Below, one piece after another: positions 1 to 8,820 of a DNA stretch of 64,000 bases (the first letter of the stretch is position 1; every line of letters starts with the position of its first letter). Below the pieces are notes generated by a model that did not search any database, was not told the DNA's origin, and saw only the letters and a program-made list of their open reading frames with translations. The position numbers were made by a program, and so were the translations under genes. The DNA lies in the NCBI RefSeq assembly GCF_016134045.1, contig NZ_CP065915.1, forward strand, positions 2,732,501-2,796,500, in the 5' to 3' direction. Source of the DNA: Pelagovum pacificum. Lineage in GTDB: Bacteria > Pseudomonadota > Alphaproteobacteria > Rhodobacterales > Rhodobacteraceae.

Positions 1-910
1 AGCCCGTGATGGCGCCGTTCTGGGCATAGATACTTTCCTGCAGCGTCACGAACAGCGGATTTCCCGAGAAGGAGGTCAACGCCATGACCTGCGACAGAAA
101 TGTTTCCGAAAGCCCGGTCGGCGCGAAGGAATCGAAGGCCTCATCCATCGCCCACATGACATTCTCGAAGCCCGGCGCCATGCCGAAATCCAACCCAAGC
201 AACTGAAAACGCCGTACAGATAGCCGGTCGCCGTCGGGCAGCTGCGGTTCATGCGTGGCAATCAAGTCTGCAATCCGCCCTGCCCGCTCGACGGCGTCAG
301 GATAGCGGCGGCTGAACCGCTCGTTCTTGGCCAGGACACGCGGATAGGTTCGGCGATAGACATCGTCCGCCGTGGCCTCGATCCCGGCAAGTCCTCCGGT
401 GACGAAGCACTCCGTCAGCGCGTCCGGCGCGACAGACAGGTAATGCAGGGTCAGGAATCCACCGTAACTCTGTCCAAGCGTCGACCATCGCCGACCACCG
501 TAGATGTCTTTCCGGATCTGCTCACAGTCGCGTACGATCGAGTCGGTCGAGAAGCTGGCGAGGTAGTCCGCTCCCTCAGGGCCTGACATGGCGCCCATTC
601 GAGCACCCGTCACAGGACTGGAGCGCCCGGTGCCCCGCTGATCGAGAAGCAGCACGCGATAGTGTTTCATCGCCTCGTATAACCAGGGCGGGTCGCCAAT
701 ACCGGGCCGCGGAGCCTTGCCCCCTGGCCCCCCCTGCAGAAACAGCAGCAGCGGCAGATCTTCGGAGACCCGCTCCGGATCGCAGGCTTCGCGCAAGAAT
801 ACCTGAATCGTTTCGCCCTCGGGGTCCGACCAGTCGCGCGGCAGATCAATCTCGACTTCGGTCAGCGCGACGCCCGGGCCACGGCGGGTGGGACCACGAC
901 GGATGCTCAT
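1..910 (-). CDS. Prolyl aminopeptidase (S33 alpha/beta hydrolase), partial
   Basis: This frame is open from an ATG at 908-910 to the window edge, so the C-terminal part, with the expected catalytic Asp and His, is missing. The start is backed by a GGAGAGGAAA ribosome site. About 303 residues are visible. Seen: an oxyanion-hole stretch LQGGPGG (about 59-65), DQRGTGRS (about 90-97) and the nucleophile elbow GQSYGG with Ser at about 148. These match the larger, Aeromonas-type prolyl aminopeptidases, which remove N-terminal proline and, in characterised members, also hydroxyproline. There is no signal peptide, so it should be cytoplasmic. It is the last gene of the ABC transporter/GH127 operon, 31 bp after the ATPase gene, which suggests it processes the peptide part of an imported glycoconjugate (inference). 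Another S33 hydrolase specificity is possible. Confidence 0.8.
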   Translation of the reverse strand, partial: MSIRRGPTRRGPGVALTEVEIDLPRDWSDPEGETIQVFLREACDPERVSEDLPLLLFLQGGPGGKAPRPGIGDPPWLYEAMKHYRVLLLDQRGTGRSSPVTGARMGAMSGPEGADYLASFSTDSIVRDCEQIRKDIYGGRRWSTLGQSYGGFLTLHYLSVAPDALTECFVTGGLAGIEATADDVYRRTYPRVLAKNERFSRRYPDAVERAGRIADLIATHEPQLPDGDRLSVRRFQLLGLDFGMAPGFENVMWAMDEAFDSFAPTGLSETFLSQVMALTSFSGNPLFVTLQESIYAQNGAITG

Positions 911-941
911 GCTGCTTTTCCTCTCCAGATTGAGCCGGCCC

Positions 942-2036
942 TCATCCCAGCGCTCGAGTGCTCTTGGCGTCGAAAAGCATGGCGCGGTTCATATCCAGAT
1001 GAAGTGTCGCCTCGCTACCGCTGGCAGGAAACTGGTCGGCTCCGAGCCGCGCACAGAGCAGTGTCTCGCCCAAGCTACCATACGCGAGGGTCTCGATGCC
1101 GAGCGGCTCGACCTCGTCGAGCACGACCGAGAGCGGCACTGAGTGATCGCCGTTCGGAGAAAGCGAGATGGCTTCGGGCCGAATGCCCAGCACCACCTCG
1201 GCCGTCGGCGCAGCGGCAAGCCCCGCCTTAACCGCACCAGAAAGGGGCAGCGTCTGCCCCGTCTCCAGTTCAATTCCGACCCGGTCGCCTGAGCCACTGA
1301 GCCGCCCCGGCAACAGGTTCATCGGTGGCGAACCGATGAAGCCCGCGACAAACGTCGTTTGCGGGCGCTCGTAGAGATCGAGAGGCCGTCCCACCTGTTC
1401 GATATGCCCCCCATTCATCACGACGACACGGTCAGCCATGGTCATCGCCTCGGTCTGATCGTGAGTCACATATACTGTCGTCGTGGGCAGGATCCGCTGG
1501 AGGCGTTTGATTTCCGAGCGCATCTGGACGCGCAGCTTGGCATCGAGGTTCGACAGCGGCTCATCGAAAAGGAACACCTTGGGCTCGCGCACGATGGCAC
1601 GGCCCATGGCCACCCGCTGTCGCTGTCCCCCCGACAGCTGGCTGGGGCGGCGGTCTAGCAAGTTGGTGATGCGCAGGGTTTCAGCTGCTTGAGAGACTTT
1701 CTCAGAGACCTCGCCCTTCGGGGTCCCACGCTGCTGCAAACAGAATGCAAGATTTTCTCCCACGGACATATGCGGGTAAAGCGCGTAGTTCTGGAACACC
1801 ATGGCGATGTCGCGGCGGCCCGGAGCGACCCGATTGACCACCTTGTCGTCAATCCGGATGCGGCCGCCGGAGATATGCTCAAGCCCCGCCACCATCCGCA
1901 GCGTCGTGGACTTGCCACAGCCCGATGGCCCAACGAAAACAACGAACTCCTTGTCCTCGATCTCCAGGTTGATGCCATGCACGACCCGAGTCGAGCCGTA
2001 CATCTTGATCAGGTTCTCCAACTGAAGTGTCGCCAT
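942..2036 (-). CDS. ugpC: Sugar ABC transporter ATP-binding protein (UgpC/MsmK/MalK type)
   Basis: This is the ATPase that powers a CUT1-family carbohydrate importer from the cytoplasmic face. Its 364 residues are normal for the family. Walker A is GPSGCGKST near residue 37, the signature is [15 protein letters not shown] near 134, and Walker B with D-loop is [18 protein letters not shown]-terminal TOBE/OB-like regulatory domain of about 120 residues follows, as in MalK and UgpC. The gene starts 4 bp after the GH127 stop and is followed by the peptidase gene, so it is co-transcribed with both permeases and the binding protein. The sugar specificity is set by the binding protein and cannot be read from this subunit. 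The symbol reflects the family name only. Confidence 0.93.
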   Translation of the reverse strand: MATLQLENLIKMYGSTRVVHGINLEIEDKEFVVFVGPSGCGKSTTLRMVAGLEHISGGRIRIDDKVVNRVAPGRRDIAMVFQNYALYPHMSVGENLAFCLQQRGTPKGEVSEKVSQAAETLRITNLLDRRPSQLSGGQRQRVAMGRAIVREPKVFLFDEPLSNLDAKLRVQMRSEIKRLQRILPTTTVYVTHDQTEAMTMADRVVVMNGGHIEQVGRPLDLYERPQTTFVAGFIGSPPMNLLPGRLSGSGDRVGIELETGQTLPLSGAVKAGLAAAPTAEVVLGIRPEAISLSPNGDHSVPLSVVLDEVEPLGIETLAYGSLGETLLCARLGADQFPASGSEATLHLDMNRAMLFDAKSTRALG

Positions 2037-2040
2037 GGCT

Positions 2041-3981
2041 TCAGCGCTCCATCATCCAGACCAGCATGCCGCCGGCCTCGCGGTTGGCCCACAAGTGGTA
2101 GGGCACCGCCGTGAAAGTCGCAGGCACCTCACGTGGGGGCGTGCGGGAATAGAGCTGGCCGTCCCAGCCTCCGCTGTCGATTGACCGGGCCGGTCCATGT
2201 AGCACCGTGGCGCCGCCCAGAAGATCAGACCGGAAGTCGGCTTCGATTGCGTCTTCGGAGGAAAGCACGAGCCGCTGAGGGGCGATGCCGTTGTCGACCT
2301 CTTCCACGCAGTAGACGACGGGACCTCGCTTCAGCGCGACCCGGCCGGCATTCTCCGTCGCATCGGGATGGGCGTAGAGACGTTCGACCGGCATCGGAAG
2401 TTGCAGTTTAACGGTGTCGCCCGGCGACCAGGTGCGGGCGATGCGCGCGTAGCCGTTCGTCGTCACAGGGCCGAGCGCGACCTCTTCCCCGTTGACCGTC
2501 ACGCTCGGGGTGCGGCACCAGCCGGGAATGCGCAGACAAAGGCCAAACTCGACAGGCTCTTCGGGATCGACTTGAAGCGTGATCTCCGCGTCCCACGGAT
2601 AGTTGGTCGTCTGGCGCAACTGCACGTCGCGCGCGCCGACAGTAACCGTTGCCGCATTCTCCGAATACAGATGCACCGCGATTTCGGTCTCGGTCGTGCT
2701 GTAGTGGTAGGAGCCGATCGAGGCGATGAAGCGCGCGATGTTCGTGGGGCAGCACGGGCAATAGTGCCATTTCCAGCGGCGGTGCTGGCCGTGGCTCTCC
2801 AACGGGTTCTCGTAGAAGTAATGTTCGCCGTCGCGGGCGATACCCGACAGCGCGCCATTGTAGGCAACCAACTCGAGGATGTCGGTATAGCGCGCATCCA
2901 GCCGCGTCTGGGCCATGCGATAGGTCCAGAAACCCAGCGCGACAGAGGCACAGGTCTCTGCATAGGCCGTCTCGTTCGGGAGATCGAATTCCCGGGTGAA
3001 GCCCTCGTTGTCCTTCGAAGAACCGATGCCACCTGTCACATACAGCAACTTGGACGTCAGGTGATCGAAGAGCTTTTCGAGTGCGTCGCGGAGGCTGTCG
3101 TCGGCAGTCTCGTGCGCAAGGTCGGTCATCGCGGCAAAGAGATAGGTGGCACGAACGGCGTGGCCTTCGACCTCTTCCTGTTCTCGTACCGGCTTGTGGG
3201 CCTGGCTGTAGGCGTAAGTCTCAAAGATATAGTCGTCTGGTTCCTCGCCCCGCGCCCGCGCCTCTGCGTCGTAATATGAGGGTGTTTGCCCGCGCTCATC
3301 GACGAAGTAGGAGGCCTGCTTGAGGTACTTCTCTTCCCCCGTCAGCCGATAGAGCTTGATCAGGGCGATCTCGATCTCTTCGTGGGCGTCATAGCCGCGC
3401 AGCTTGCCTTCCTCGGTGCCGAAGGTGTCGATGATATGCTCGACGCAGCGGATCATCACCTCCAGGAAACGGCGCTTGCCAGTGGCCTCGAAGTAGGCGA
3501 TCGCGCCTTCCAGCAAGTGCCCCATCGAGTACATCTCGTGCAGGTCGCGCAGGTTCGTCCAACGGTTCTCGGGCTCGCGCCGGATGAACCACGAATTCAG
3601 ATAGCCGTCGGGCAGTTGCCCCTCTTCGAGACGAGCGACGATACCGTCGATCTTTTCTTCGATGTCCGGGTCGCGGCGGTACTTCAGCATGTAGGACGCC
3701 GCTTCGATCCACTTGCCGAAATCGCTGTCGAAGAAGTGCTGCATCGACAGGCCGGACGGCTGGATCGGCCGGGCCAGCGGACCGGGCGGCGACTTGAAGT
3801 CCAGCACTTCGAGGAATTTCTCTTCGTCCAGCCGCTTGTACTGCGTGGGCACGGTCACGTCGCGTACCGTGTCGTGCCAGCTCTTCCAGAAGCCACTCTC
3901 AAAGCTGACCTTGGCGTGGTCGACCGGCACGTGACGGGAGTCGGCCCGCTGGGGCCTGACATGATTATTCATCTGGTTCAC
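2041..3981 (-). CDS. GH127 beta-L-arabinofuranosidase (DUF1680)
   Basis: A 646-residue glycoside hydrolase of family GH127, whose prototype HypBA1 cleaves beta-L-arabinofuranosyl bonds in hydroxyproline-linked arabino-oligosaccharides. The catalytic set of HypBA1 (Glu322, Glu338, Cys340, Cys415, nucleophile Cys417, Cys418) maps onto Glu326, Glu342, Cys344, Cys408, Cys410 and Cys411 here: [12 protein letters not shown] and HYCPCCPTN carry them with the same spacing inside each cluster. A catalytic (alpha/alpha)6 barrel (about 20-430) is followed by beta-rich domains. No signal peptide is seen, so it acts on imported oligosaccharides. The gene abuts the upstream permease gene (1 bp from its stop) and lies 4 bp before the ATPase gene. 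Other GH127 activities are known, such as on an RG-II branched acid sugar, so the substrate is inferred. Confidence 0.92.
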   Translation of the reverse strand: MNQMNNHVRPQRADSRHVPVDHAKVSFESGFWKSWHDTVRDVTVPTQYKRLDEEKFLEVLDFKSPPGPLARPIQPSGLSMQHFFDSDFGKWIEAASYMLKYRRDPDIEEKIDGIVARLEEGQLPDGYLNSWFIRREPENRWTNLRDLHEMYSMGHLLEGAIAYFEATGKRRFLEVMIRCVEHIIDTFGTEEGKLRGYDAHEEIEIALIKLYRLTGEEKYLKQASYFVDERGQTPSYYDAEARARGEEPDDYIFETYAYSQAHKPVREQEEVEGHAVRATYLFAAMTDLAHETADDSLRDALEKLFDHLTSKLLYVTGGIGSSKDNEGFTREFDLPNETAYAETCASVALGFWTYRMAQTRLDARYTDILELVAYNGALSGIARDGEHYFYENPLESHGQHRRWKWHYCPCCPTNIARFIASIGSYHYSTTETEIAVHLYSENAATVTVGARDVQLRQTTNYPWDAEITLQVDPEEPVEFGLCLRIPGWCRTPSVTVNGEEVALGPVTTNGYARIARTWSPGDTVKLQLPMPVERLYAHPDATENAGRVALKRGPVVYCVEEVDNGIAPQRLVLSSEDAIEADFRSDLLGGATVLHGPARSIDSGGWDGQLYSRTPPREVPATFTAVPYHLWANREAGGMLVWMMER

Positions 3982-4866
3982 CTATTTGACGGCGCCGGCG
4001 ACAAGGCCGCGCACATAGTAGCGTTGAAGGGCGAGGAAGAGCAGGATGCAGGGCACCATGGTCAGCGTGATGCCGGCCTGCAGTGCGCCCCAATCGATCA
4101 GACCTCGGATGCCCGTTGTGACGTTTACCAGCATGACTGGCAGTGAGAATTTCTCTTCCTGGCTAAGGAAGATCAGCGCTGCGAGAAACTCGTTCCAAGA
4201 ATTGAGGAACGCGAACATCGCAACGGTTGCCACGCCCGGCAGCGCCAGCGGCAGTGTGATCCGCCGCATCAGCGACCACTGGCTGGCACCGTCGATTCTG
4301 GCGCTTTCGATCAGGGCCTTCGGCACCGCGTCGAAGGCGTTGCGCATCATGAAGATCGAGAAGGGCAACTGAAAAGTTACGTAGACCAGCACCAGACCGT
4401 TGAGCGTGTTGGCCAGCCTCAGCTTCACGAGGATCAGGAAGAGCGGCGTCAGGATCGACTGGAACGGGATCATCATCGTCGCCAGGATCGCGATGAAGAG
4501 GACATTCTGCCCCGGGAAGCGGAACTTGGAGAAGCCATAGCCCGCCGGCACCGAAATCAGCAGCGTCACGACCACCGTCCCGACCGCAAGGTAGAGCGAG
4601 TTGCCAACGAAGCTGAGCACCCCGTCCCCCACCGTATCGAGGTTCCGGTAGTTCTGGAGGGAGAAGTTCTCCGGGATCAGCCGGGCGGGGTTGGACAGCG
4701 TCTCGGCCGGAAGCTTGAAGGAGTTCGAGATCGACCAGACGATCGGCATCAGGAAGATGGCCGCGATGAAGAAGCCGGCTATGATGTAGATAGCCCGCCA
4801 CAGGTAGTCCGTCGCCGGCACCGGGTTCAACTCGCCTGCATCGTCGTTGAGGGTTGCGTCAGTCAT
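3982..4866 (-). CDS. Sugar ABC transporter permease (MalG type)
   Basis: Inner-membrane subunit of the CUT1 sugar importer, 294 residues with about six hydrophobic segments; the first is near residues 25-47 after a polar cytoplasmic N-terminus. The EAA loop that docks on the ATPase is IESARIDGASQWSLMRRITLPL followed by ALPG, in the MalG position about 90 residues from the C-terminus. The start codon lies 4 bp after the stop of the MalF-type partner, and its own stop is directly followed by the GH127 reading frame, so the genes are tightly coupled. It forms the transport channel together with the product of 4871-5794. Confidence 0.93.
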   Translation of the reverse strand: MTDATLNDDAGELNPVPATDYLWRAIYIIAGFFIAAIFLMPIVWSISNSFKLPAETLSNPARLIPENFSLQNYRNLDTVGDGVLSFVGNSLYLAVGTVVVTLLISVPAGYGFSKFRFPGQNVLFIAILATMMIPFQSILTPLFLILVKLRLANTLNGLVLVYVTFQLPFSIFMMRNAFDAVPKALIESARIDGASQWSLMRRITLPLALPGVATVAMFAFLNSWNEFLAALIFLSQEEKFSLPVMLVNVTTGIRGLIDWGALQAGITLTMVPCILLFLALQRYYVRGLVAGAVK

Positions 4867-4870
4867 GGCG

Positions 4871-5794
4871 TCATTCCTGCGTGTTGCGGAAGTTGAGGAT
4901 CGCCATCTGCGTCGCGCTGATCGCCACCAGGATTATCAGCAACACCATCGACATCGCAGACCCGTAGCCGAGCCTGTAGGACGAGAAGCTCTCCAGATAG
5001 ATCGAGAATACCGCCGTCACCGTCGAGTTGCGCGGCCCACCCTGAGTGATCACGAAGAACTGGTCGAAGGCCAGCATCGACCAGGTCACATTCAACACCA
5101 GGGCAAGGATGATTGCGTTGCGCATCAGCGGCAGTGTCACCCGGAAAAACCGGGAGATCGGCCCTGCCCCGTCGATCTTCGCCGCCTCGATCACGTCGTC
5201 GGAAACGGATTGCAGGCCGGTCAGCAGTATCACCATGGTGAACCCCGCCTGCTTCCAGACGACCATCAGGATCACGACCAGCAGCGCCGGCCAGAAGCTC
5301 TCGGTCGGCCGAGGTGCGGAGTCCACGATGCCCGCGCGAAGCAGCAACTCGGCGAAGACGCCGTTGTCGGGGTTGAGTAGCCACGTCCAGAGCGTTGCCG
5401 CTGCGCCGAAGCCAATGACGACGGGCATGAAGTAGATCGTCCGGAATAGCCCGGCGATGCGGAGTGGCTTGTCGACCAGAAGGGCCAGCGGGAAGGCGAC
5501 GAGAAACAGCGCCGAAGTCACCAGTACAGTATAGAGCACGGTGAAGCGGATCGAGCGCCAGAAACGGCCGTCACCGAACAGCTCGACAAAGTTCTCGCCC
5601 CCGATGAAGCGGGGCGTTCCAAGCAGCGGCCAGCTGTGAAGGCTCATCCAGACGGTCATGCCAAGCGGCAGCAGGAACAGCAGGCTAATGAAGAGCAGGC
5701 TGGGCGTAATGAGCGTCAGACCGAGCCACTGGTATGGCTCGCGGCTGATCGGCTCATCCTCGGCGGAGGGCCGGTGCTCTGGCAGGTCCGTCAT
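4871..5794 (-). CDS. Sugar ABC transporter permease (MalF type)
   Basis: The second inner-membrane channel subunit of the CUT1 importer, 307 residues. The N-terminus is a polar tail of about 25 residues, then a strong hydrophobic segment (about 27-50) and at least five more. The EAA loop VIEAAKIDGAGPISRFFRVT continues into LPLMRN, the ATPase contact. It is the MalF-like partner of the following MalG-like gene, 4 bp away. A gap of 107 bp separates it from the binding-protein gene upstream, which allows stronger expression of the binding protein than of the channel, a common arrangement in such operons. Confidence 0.92.
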   Translation of the reverse strand: MTDLPEHRPSAEDEPISREPYQWLGLTLITPSLLFISLLFLLPLGMTVWMSLHSWPLLGTPRFIGGENFVELFGDGRFWRSIRFTVLYTVLVTSALFLVAFPLALLVDKPLRIAGLFRTIYFMPVVIGFGAAATLWTWLLNPDNGVFAELLLRAGIVDSAPRPTESFWPALLVVILMVVWKQAGFTMVILLTGLQSVSDDVIEAAKIDGAGPISRFFRVTLPLMRNAIILALVLNVTWSMLAFDQFFVITQGGPRNSTVTAVFSIYLESFSSYRLGYGSAMSMVLLIILVAISATQMAILNFRNTQE

Positions 5795-5901
5795 GTCTCG
5801 TTTCCTCGGGTACCGTTCGCACTCGGCACTCTGACAGTGGGCAGTCGCTGGAGAGACGCAGGCAACCGGGGCCGCCTGCGTCGGTCGTCATCAGCGTCGG
5901 G

Positions 5902-7140
5902 TCAGGGGTTGGTCCGCTCGAGGATCTGCTCGAACCGGCCTTCAGCCATCTCGATCGCGCCGTCGACGTCACCATCAAAGATCGCGGTCTCGAGCAGTTC
6001 GAGCCACGGCCCGGTCAGCGAGATGAAGAGCGCATCGTTGGCGTAGGTGTAGGGCGTGAAGCCCGATTGCAGCATGTCGTAGGCAATCAGGTTGCGCTCA
6101 TCGAAATCGGCGTAGGCCTCTTCTGCGAGGTCGGTCCGCGATGGCATTCCGGCCAGTTCGGTGATCGTCACCTGCTGTTCCGGCTGCATGTAATATTCGA
6201 TGAAATCTTCGACCAGCGCGCGCTTCTCGTCCGAGATTCCCTCGATCATGACGACATCGTCACCACCTGCGAAGGTCGCGGTGCCCCCGGTCGGTCCGGG
6301 GATCGGCGCAATACCGAAATTCACGTCCGGATAGTTCGCCGTCATCAGGTTCACGATGTAAGAGCCCGACATCAGGATGCCGACCTGGCCCGAGGCGAAC
6401 GCCTCGACAGCGGAGTTGCCGTTTCCGGACCGGGTCGTGGGGTGAATGGCACCCGCCTCCCACATGTCGTTGTAGAGCTGAAGCGTGGCGCGCATGGACG
6501 GGGTATCGACTGTCTGGCTGCGGCCGTCCTCGCTCAGGATGTCGTCGCCACCCGCCCAGATGTGAGGCAGGAAGTCGTAAGCCATCCAGGAGCCGGAATT
6601 GCCGACGAACATGAAGCCGTAGGTTTCGTCGTCCAGTTCGCTGATCGAGACCGCCGCCTCTGCGAGGCTTTCCAGCGATTCCAAGGCCGACGGATCGACG
6701 CCGGCAGCGTCCAGCAGGTCGGTGTTGTACACGATGACCGATGCGTCCGGGGTCAGCGGTACGCCGTATTTCTTGCCTTCATAGGTCGCCAGCCGCACGT
6801 GGGAGGGGGACAGCGCGTCGGAATACGGGAGGCTGTCGATGAAGTCGGTCATATCCTCCAGCATGCCCGCGGCGGCGAAGGTGGGCATGTAGATCAGGTC
6901 CATTGCAACGGCGGACGGCGCCGCGCCGCCGGCAAGGGCTGCACCAAGCTTCGGGACCATTTGCTCAGCCACGACCGGAACGATCGAGATCTGATCTTCA
7001 TGGGACGCGTTGTAGCTCTCGGCCATCGCCTCGAGGATCGGCGCGGTCGAGGTCCTCACCCAGATGTCGACTTCTTCTGCGAATGCGGGCGTCGCCGCAG
7101 TAACGCCGGCAAGAACTGTTAAAGCTTTGTATTTGAACAT
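5902..7140 (-). CDS. Extracellular sugar-binding protein of ABC transporter
   Basis: The 412-residue periplasmic receptor of the importer and first gene of the operon. The N-terminus has a Sec signal peptide, with a hydrophobic core VLAGVTAATPA and a likely cut after AFA, before EEVDIW. The mature part looks like family 1 solute-binding proteins (MalE/UgpB-like): IWVRTSTAPILEAMAESYN at the start, GVPLTPDASVIVYNTDLLDAAG in the first lobe, and ASGQVGILMSGSY in the hinge/second lobe. A GGAGAG ribosome site stands before the ATG. The downstream GH127 enzyme suggests a beta-L-arabinose-containing oligosaccharide or glycopeptide as ligand; this is inference. No regulator gene is adjacent. Confidence 0.92.
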   Translation of the reverse strand: MFKYKALTVLAGVTAATPAFAEEVDIWVRTSTAPILEAMAESYNASHEDQISIVPVVAEQMVPKLGAALAGGAAPSAVAMDLIYMPTFAAAGMLEDMTDFIDSLPYSDALSPSHVRLATYEGKKYGVPLTPDASVIVYNTDLLDAAGVDPSALESLESLAEAAVSISELDDETYGFMFVGNSGSWMAYDFLPHIWAGGDDILSEDGRSQTVDTPSMRATLQLYNDMWEAGAIHPTTRSGNGNSAVEAFASGQVGILMSGSYIVNLMTANYPDVNFGIAPIPGPTGGTATFAGGDDVVMIEGISDEKRALVEDFIEYYMQPEQQVTITELAGMPSRTDLAEEAYADFDERNLIAYDMLQSGFTPYTYANDALFISLTGPWLELLETAIFDGDVDGAIEMAEGRFEQILERTNP

Positions 7141-7898
7141 TTTGTTTCTCTCCTGTTGGCCTCCCCTCTACTCGCGCGGGAGTCCTCGCACCGAGAACGC
7201 TAGTTTTGCGAATATTGGATGTCTACTGTCTGTCCACAAATAAAATACAAAATAGATACGGTTGCCTAAAGTTTGCCCAAGACGCTTGCTGCGCTTGCAA
7301 GATGAGTTGTAAAGCCGCTCAGATGACTTGGCCGCATGAGCGCATCCGCGGCGAAATGCCGGAAGTGACCTACAAGGGCCGGTTCGCCGACGCGGCCTCC
7401 TTCACCCCGTTCGGCATCCCTGCGATCTGCTAAGGCCGGGCGGTCCAACTTCGAAGGCGGTGCGCGCCACGATCCGCGCTCGGGCGAGACGGTCAGCACC
7501 AAGGACCCGCACGAGGTGGCGAAGGCGTTCATTCAGCTTGCGGCGGACGCGTGCAGCATGGATCGCATGTTCGCTTGTCGCGATCCCGCTGATGCTGGTT
7601 TCTTTAGGATTGATCGTTTTCTAACGCGGCCCGCGCACACGTGGGGGATGAAACCCTCATACCTCACTGTCGGACCGCTCGTCGGCTCCAATCCCAACAC
7701 ATTTGGGGACGAGCTGCCTTCGTGGGTCTTCTGGGGGTGATAAATGAGGCGTTTTCGCACGCGCCCGGATTCGTCGACCCGCTCGATGCACTTAGGCCCT
7801 TTCACCGAGACCGTCGCACCCCTTGGCAAACCTTACGAAAGGCGTCGTCGTGCGTGAAACCGAAGCACACGCCTGAACCAAAAATAATCTGGTAAAGA
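7141..7898. other. 758-bp region without an intact gene
   Basis: The 120 bp next to the binding-protein start are AT-rich and should hold the operon promoter on the minus strand; I cannot assign -35 and -10 boxes with confidence. The rest shows patches of GC-rich, codon-like sequence on the plus strand in shifting frames (see the pseudogene entry) and ends at the 3' end of tRNA-Phe. No complete gene, insertion sequence or attachment-site duplicate was recognised. Confidence 0.5.
7324..7895 (+). pseudogene. Possible remnant(s) of decayed coding sequence, unidentified
   Basis: Several short plus-strand stretches have coding-like codon use but no common frame: about 7324-7433 ends in a stop after FTPFGIPAIC; 7435-7560 in another frame reads SNFEGGARHDPRSGETVSTK onward; 7648-7740 starts MKPSYLTVGPLVGSNPNTFG and stops; 7738-7895 continues in the first frame. 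I do not recognise the parent protein or proteins. The pieces may come from different genes. Their place against the 3' end of a tRNA gene is typical of leftover island DNA, but this is inference from position only. Confidence 0.25.
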
Positions 7899-7973
7899 TG
7901 GTGCCCGGGGGCGGAATCGAACCACCGACACGAGGATTTTCAATCCACTGCTCTACCCCTGAGCTACCCGGGC
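7899..7973 (-). tRNA. tRNA-Phe (anticodon GAA)
   Basis: A 75-nt cloverleaf read on the minus strand with encoded CCA. The acceptor stem pairs GCCCGGG with CCCGGGC and the discriminator is A; D-arm GCTC/GAGC; anticodon loop TTGAAAA giving GAA; T-arm GGTGG/CCGCC around TTCGATT. The anticodon stem GTGGA/TCCTC contains one T-T mismatch (positions 28 and 42), while all other stems pair fully. The sequence otherwise looks like the usual tRNA-Phe of this bacterial group, so I take the gene as functional. Confidence 0.95.
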
Positions 7974-8132
7974 ACGCCACGCCAGCGGCGCGTCGTGGCT
8001 GATTATGATAGAGCCCGAATGCCGTCAACCCGATTTGAGCATCGCCGTGTTGTGATCGTGCGCTGACGTACCGGAACAGGAACCCTGGGCCGCCCCCACC
8101 GTTGGCGGATCGAACAATGAAGGAGACATCCA

Positions 8133-8693
8133 ATGCCCGGTATCACCGACGCAAAGATCCTGATCCTCGCCACCAACGGCTTCGAGCGCAGCGAGCTCGT
8201 CACGCCGCGTGACAGCCTCCGCGACGCGGGTGCCACCGTCCACGTCGCCTCCCCCGGCGGCGAAGCCATCAAGAGCTGGGACGAAAAAGACTGGAGCGAC
8301 ACGCATCCCGTCGACGCCGACCTCGAAAACGTCAAGGTCGACGACTACGACGCAGTCGTTCTGCCCGGCGGGCAGATCAACCCCGACATCCTCCGTACCA
8401 ACGCGACGGCGGTCAAGCTGGTGAAAGACTTCACCACGTCAGGCAAGGTAGTGGCCGCGATCTGTCACGGTCCGTGGATGCTGGTGGAAGCCGACGTCGT
8501 GCGCGATCGCGAAGTGACGTCCTACCCGTCGATTCGGACTGATCTCAAGAACGCCGGCGCCAATGTCGTGGACAAGGAAGTTGCCTGCGACAAGGGTATC
8601 GTGACCAGCCGCAACCCCGGCGATCTGACGGCTTTCGTCAACAAGATCATAGAGGAAGTGGAAGAAGGGCTTCACCGGCGTAACGCCGCCTGA
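8133..8693 (+). CDS. DJ-1/PfpI family protein (type 1 glutamine amidotransferase-like)
   Basis: A 186-residue cytoplasmic protein of the DJ-1/PfpI superfamily. The nucleophile elbow AICHGPWMLVEA places the reactive Cys at about residue 111, followed by His as in PfpI-type members; an acidic residue in NGFERSEL (about 18-21) would assist. DAVVLPGGQINPD is the typical beta-strand/turn before the elbow. Family members act as stress-related peptidases, glyoxalases or deglycases; which applies here cannot be read. A GGAG site precedes the ATG. The gene stands alone between tRNA-Phe and the acyltransferase gene. Confidence 0.9.
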   Translation: MPGITDAKILILATNGFERSELVTPRDSLRDAGATVHVASPGGEAIKSWDEKDWSDTHPVDADLENVKVDDYDAVVLPGGQINPDILRTNATAVKLVKDFTTSGKVVAAICHGPWMLVEADVVRDREVTSYPSIRTDLKNAGANVVDKEVACDKGIVTSRNPGDLTAFVNKIIEEVEEGLHRRNAA

Positions 8694-8820
8694 GACGTCA
8701 TGTGACGTCCACAGCCTTGCTTTTGCGGAACCATCATGCCACCTGCTTGGTTGATGTCTGATGACTGCGCCCGCGCGGCGCGGTCATCGGACCGTTACAA
8801 GAACGTGGTGTCTGGTGACC

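Noticed and set aside
2368..3279. 303-codon plus-strand frame inside the GH127 gene
   Set aside because: A shadow of the well-supported minus-strand gene; such antisense frames occur throughout this GC-rich window.
7533..7829. Minus-strand frame of 98 codons beside tRNA-Phe
   Set aside because: Composition looks like the reverse of decayed plus-strand coding fragments; no ribosome site or recognisable motif.
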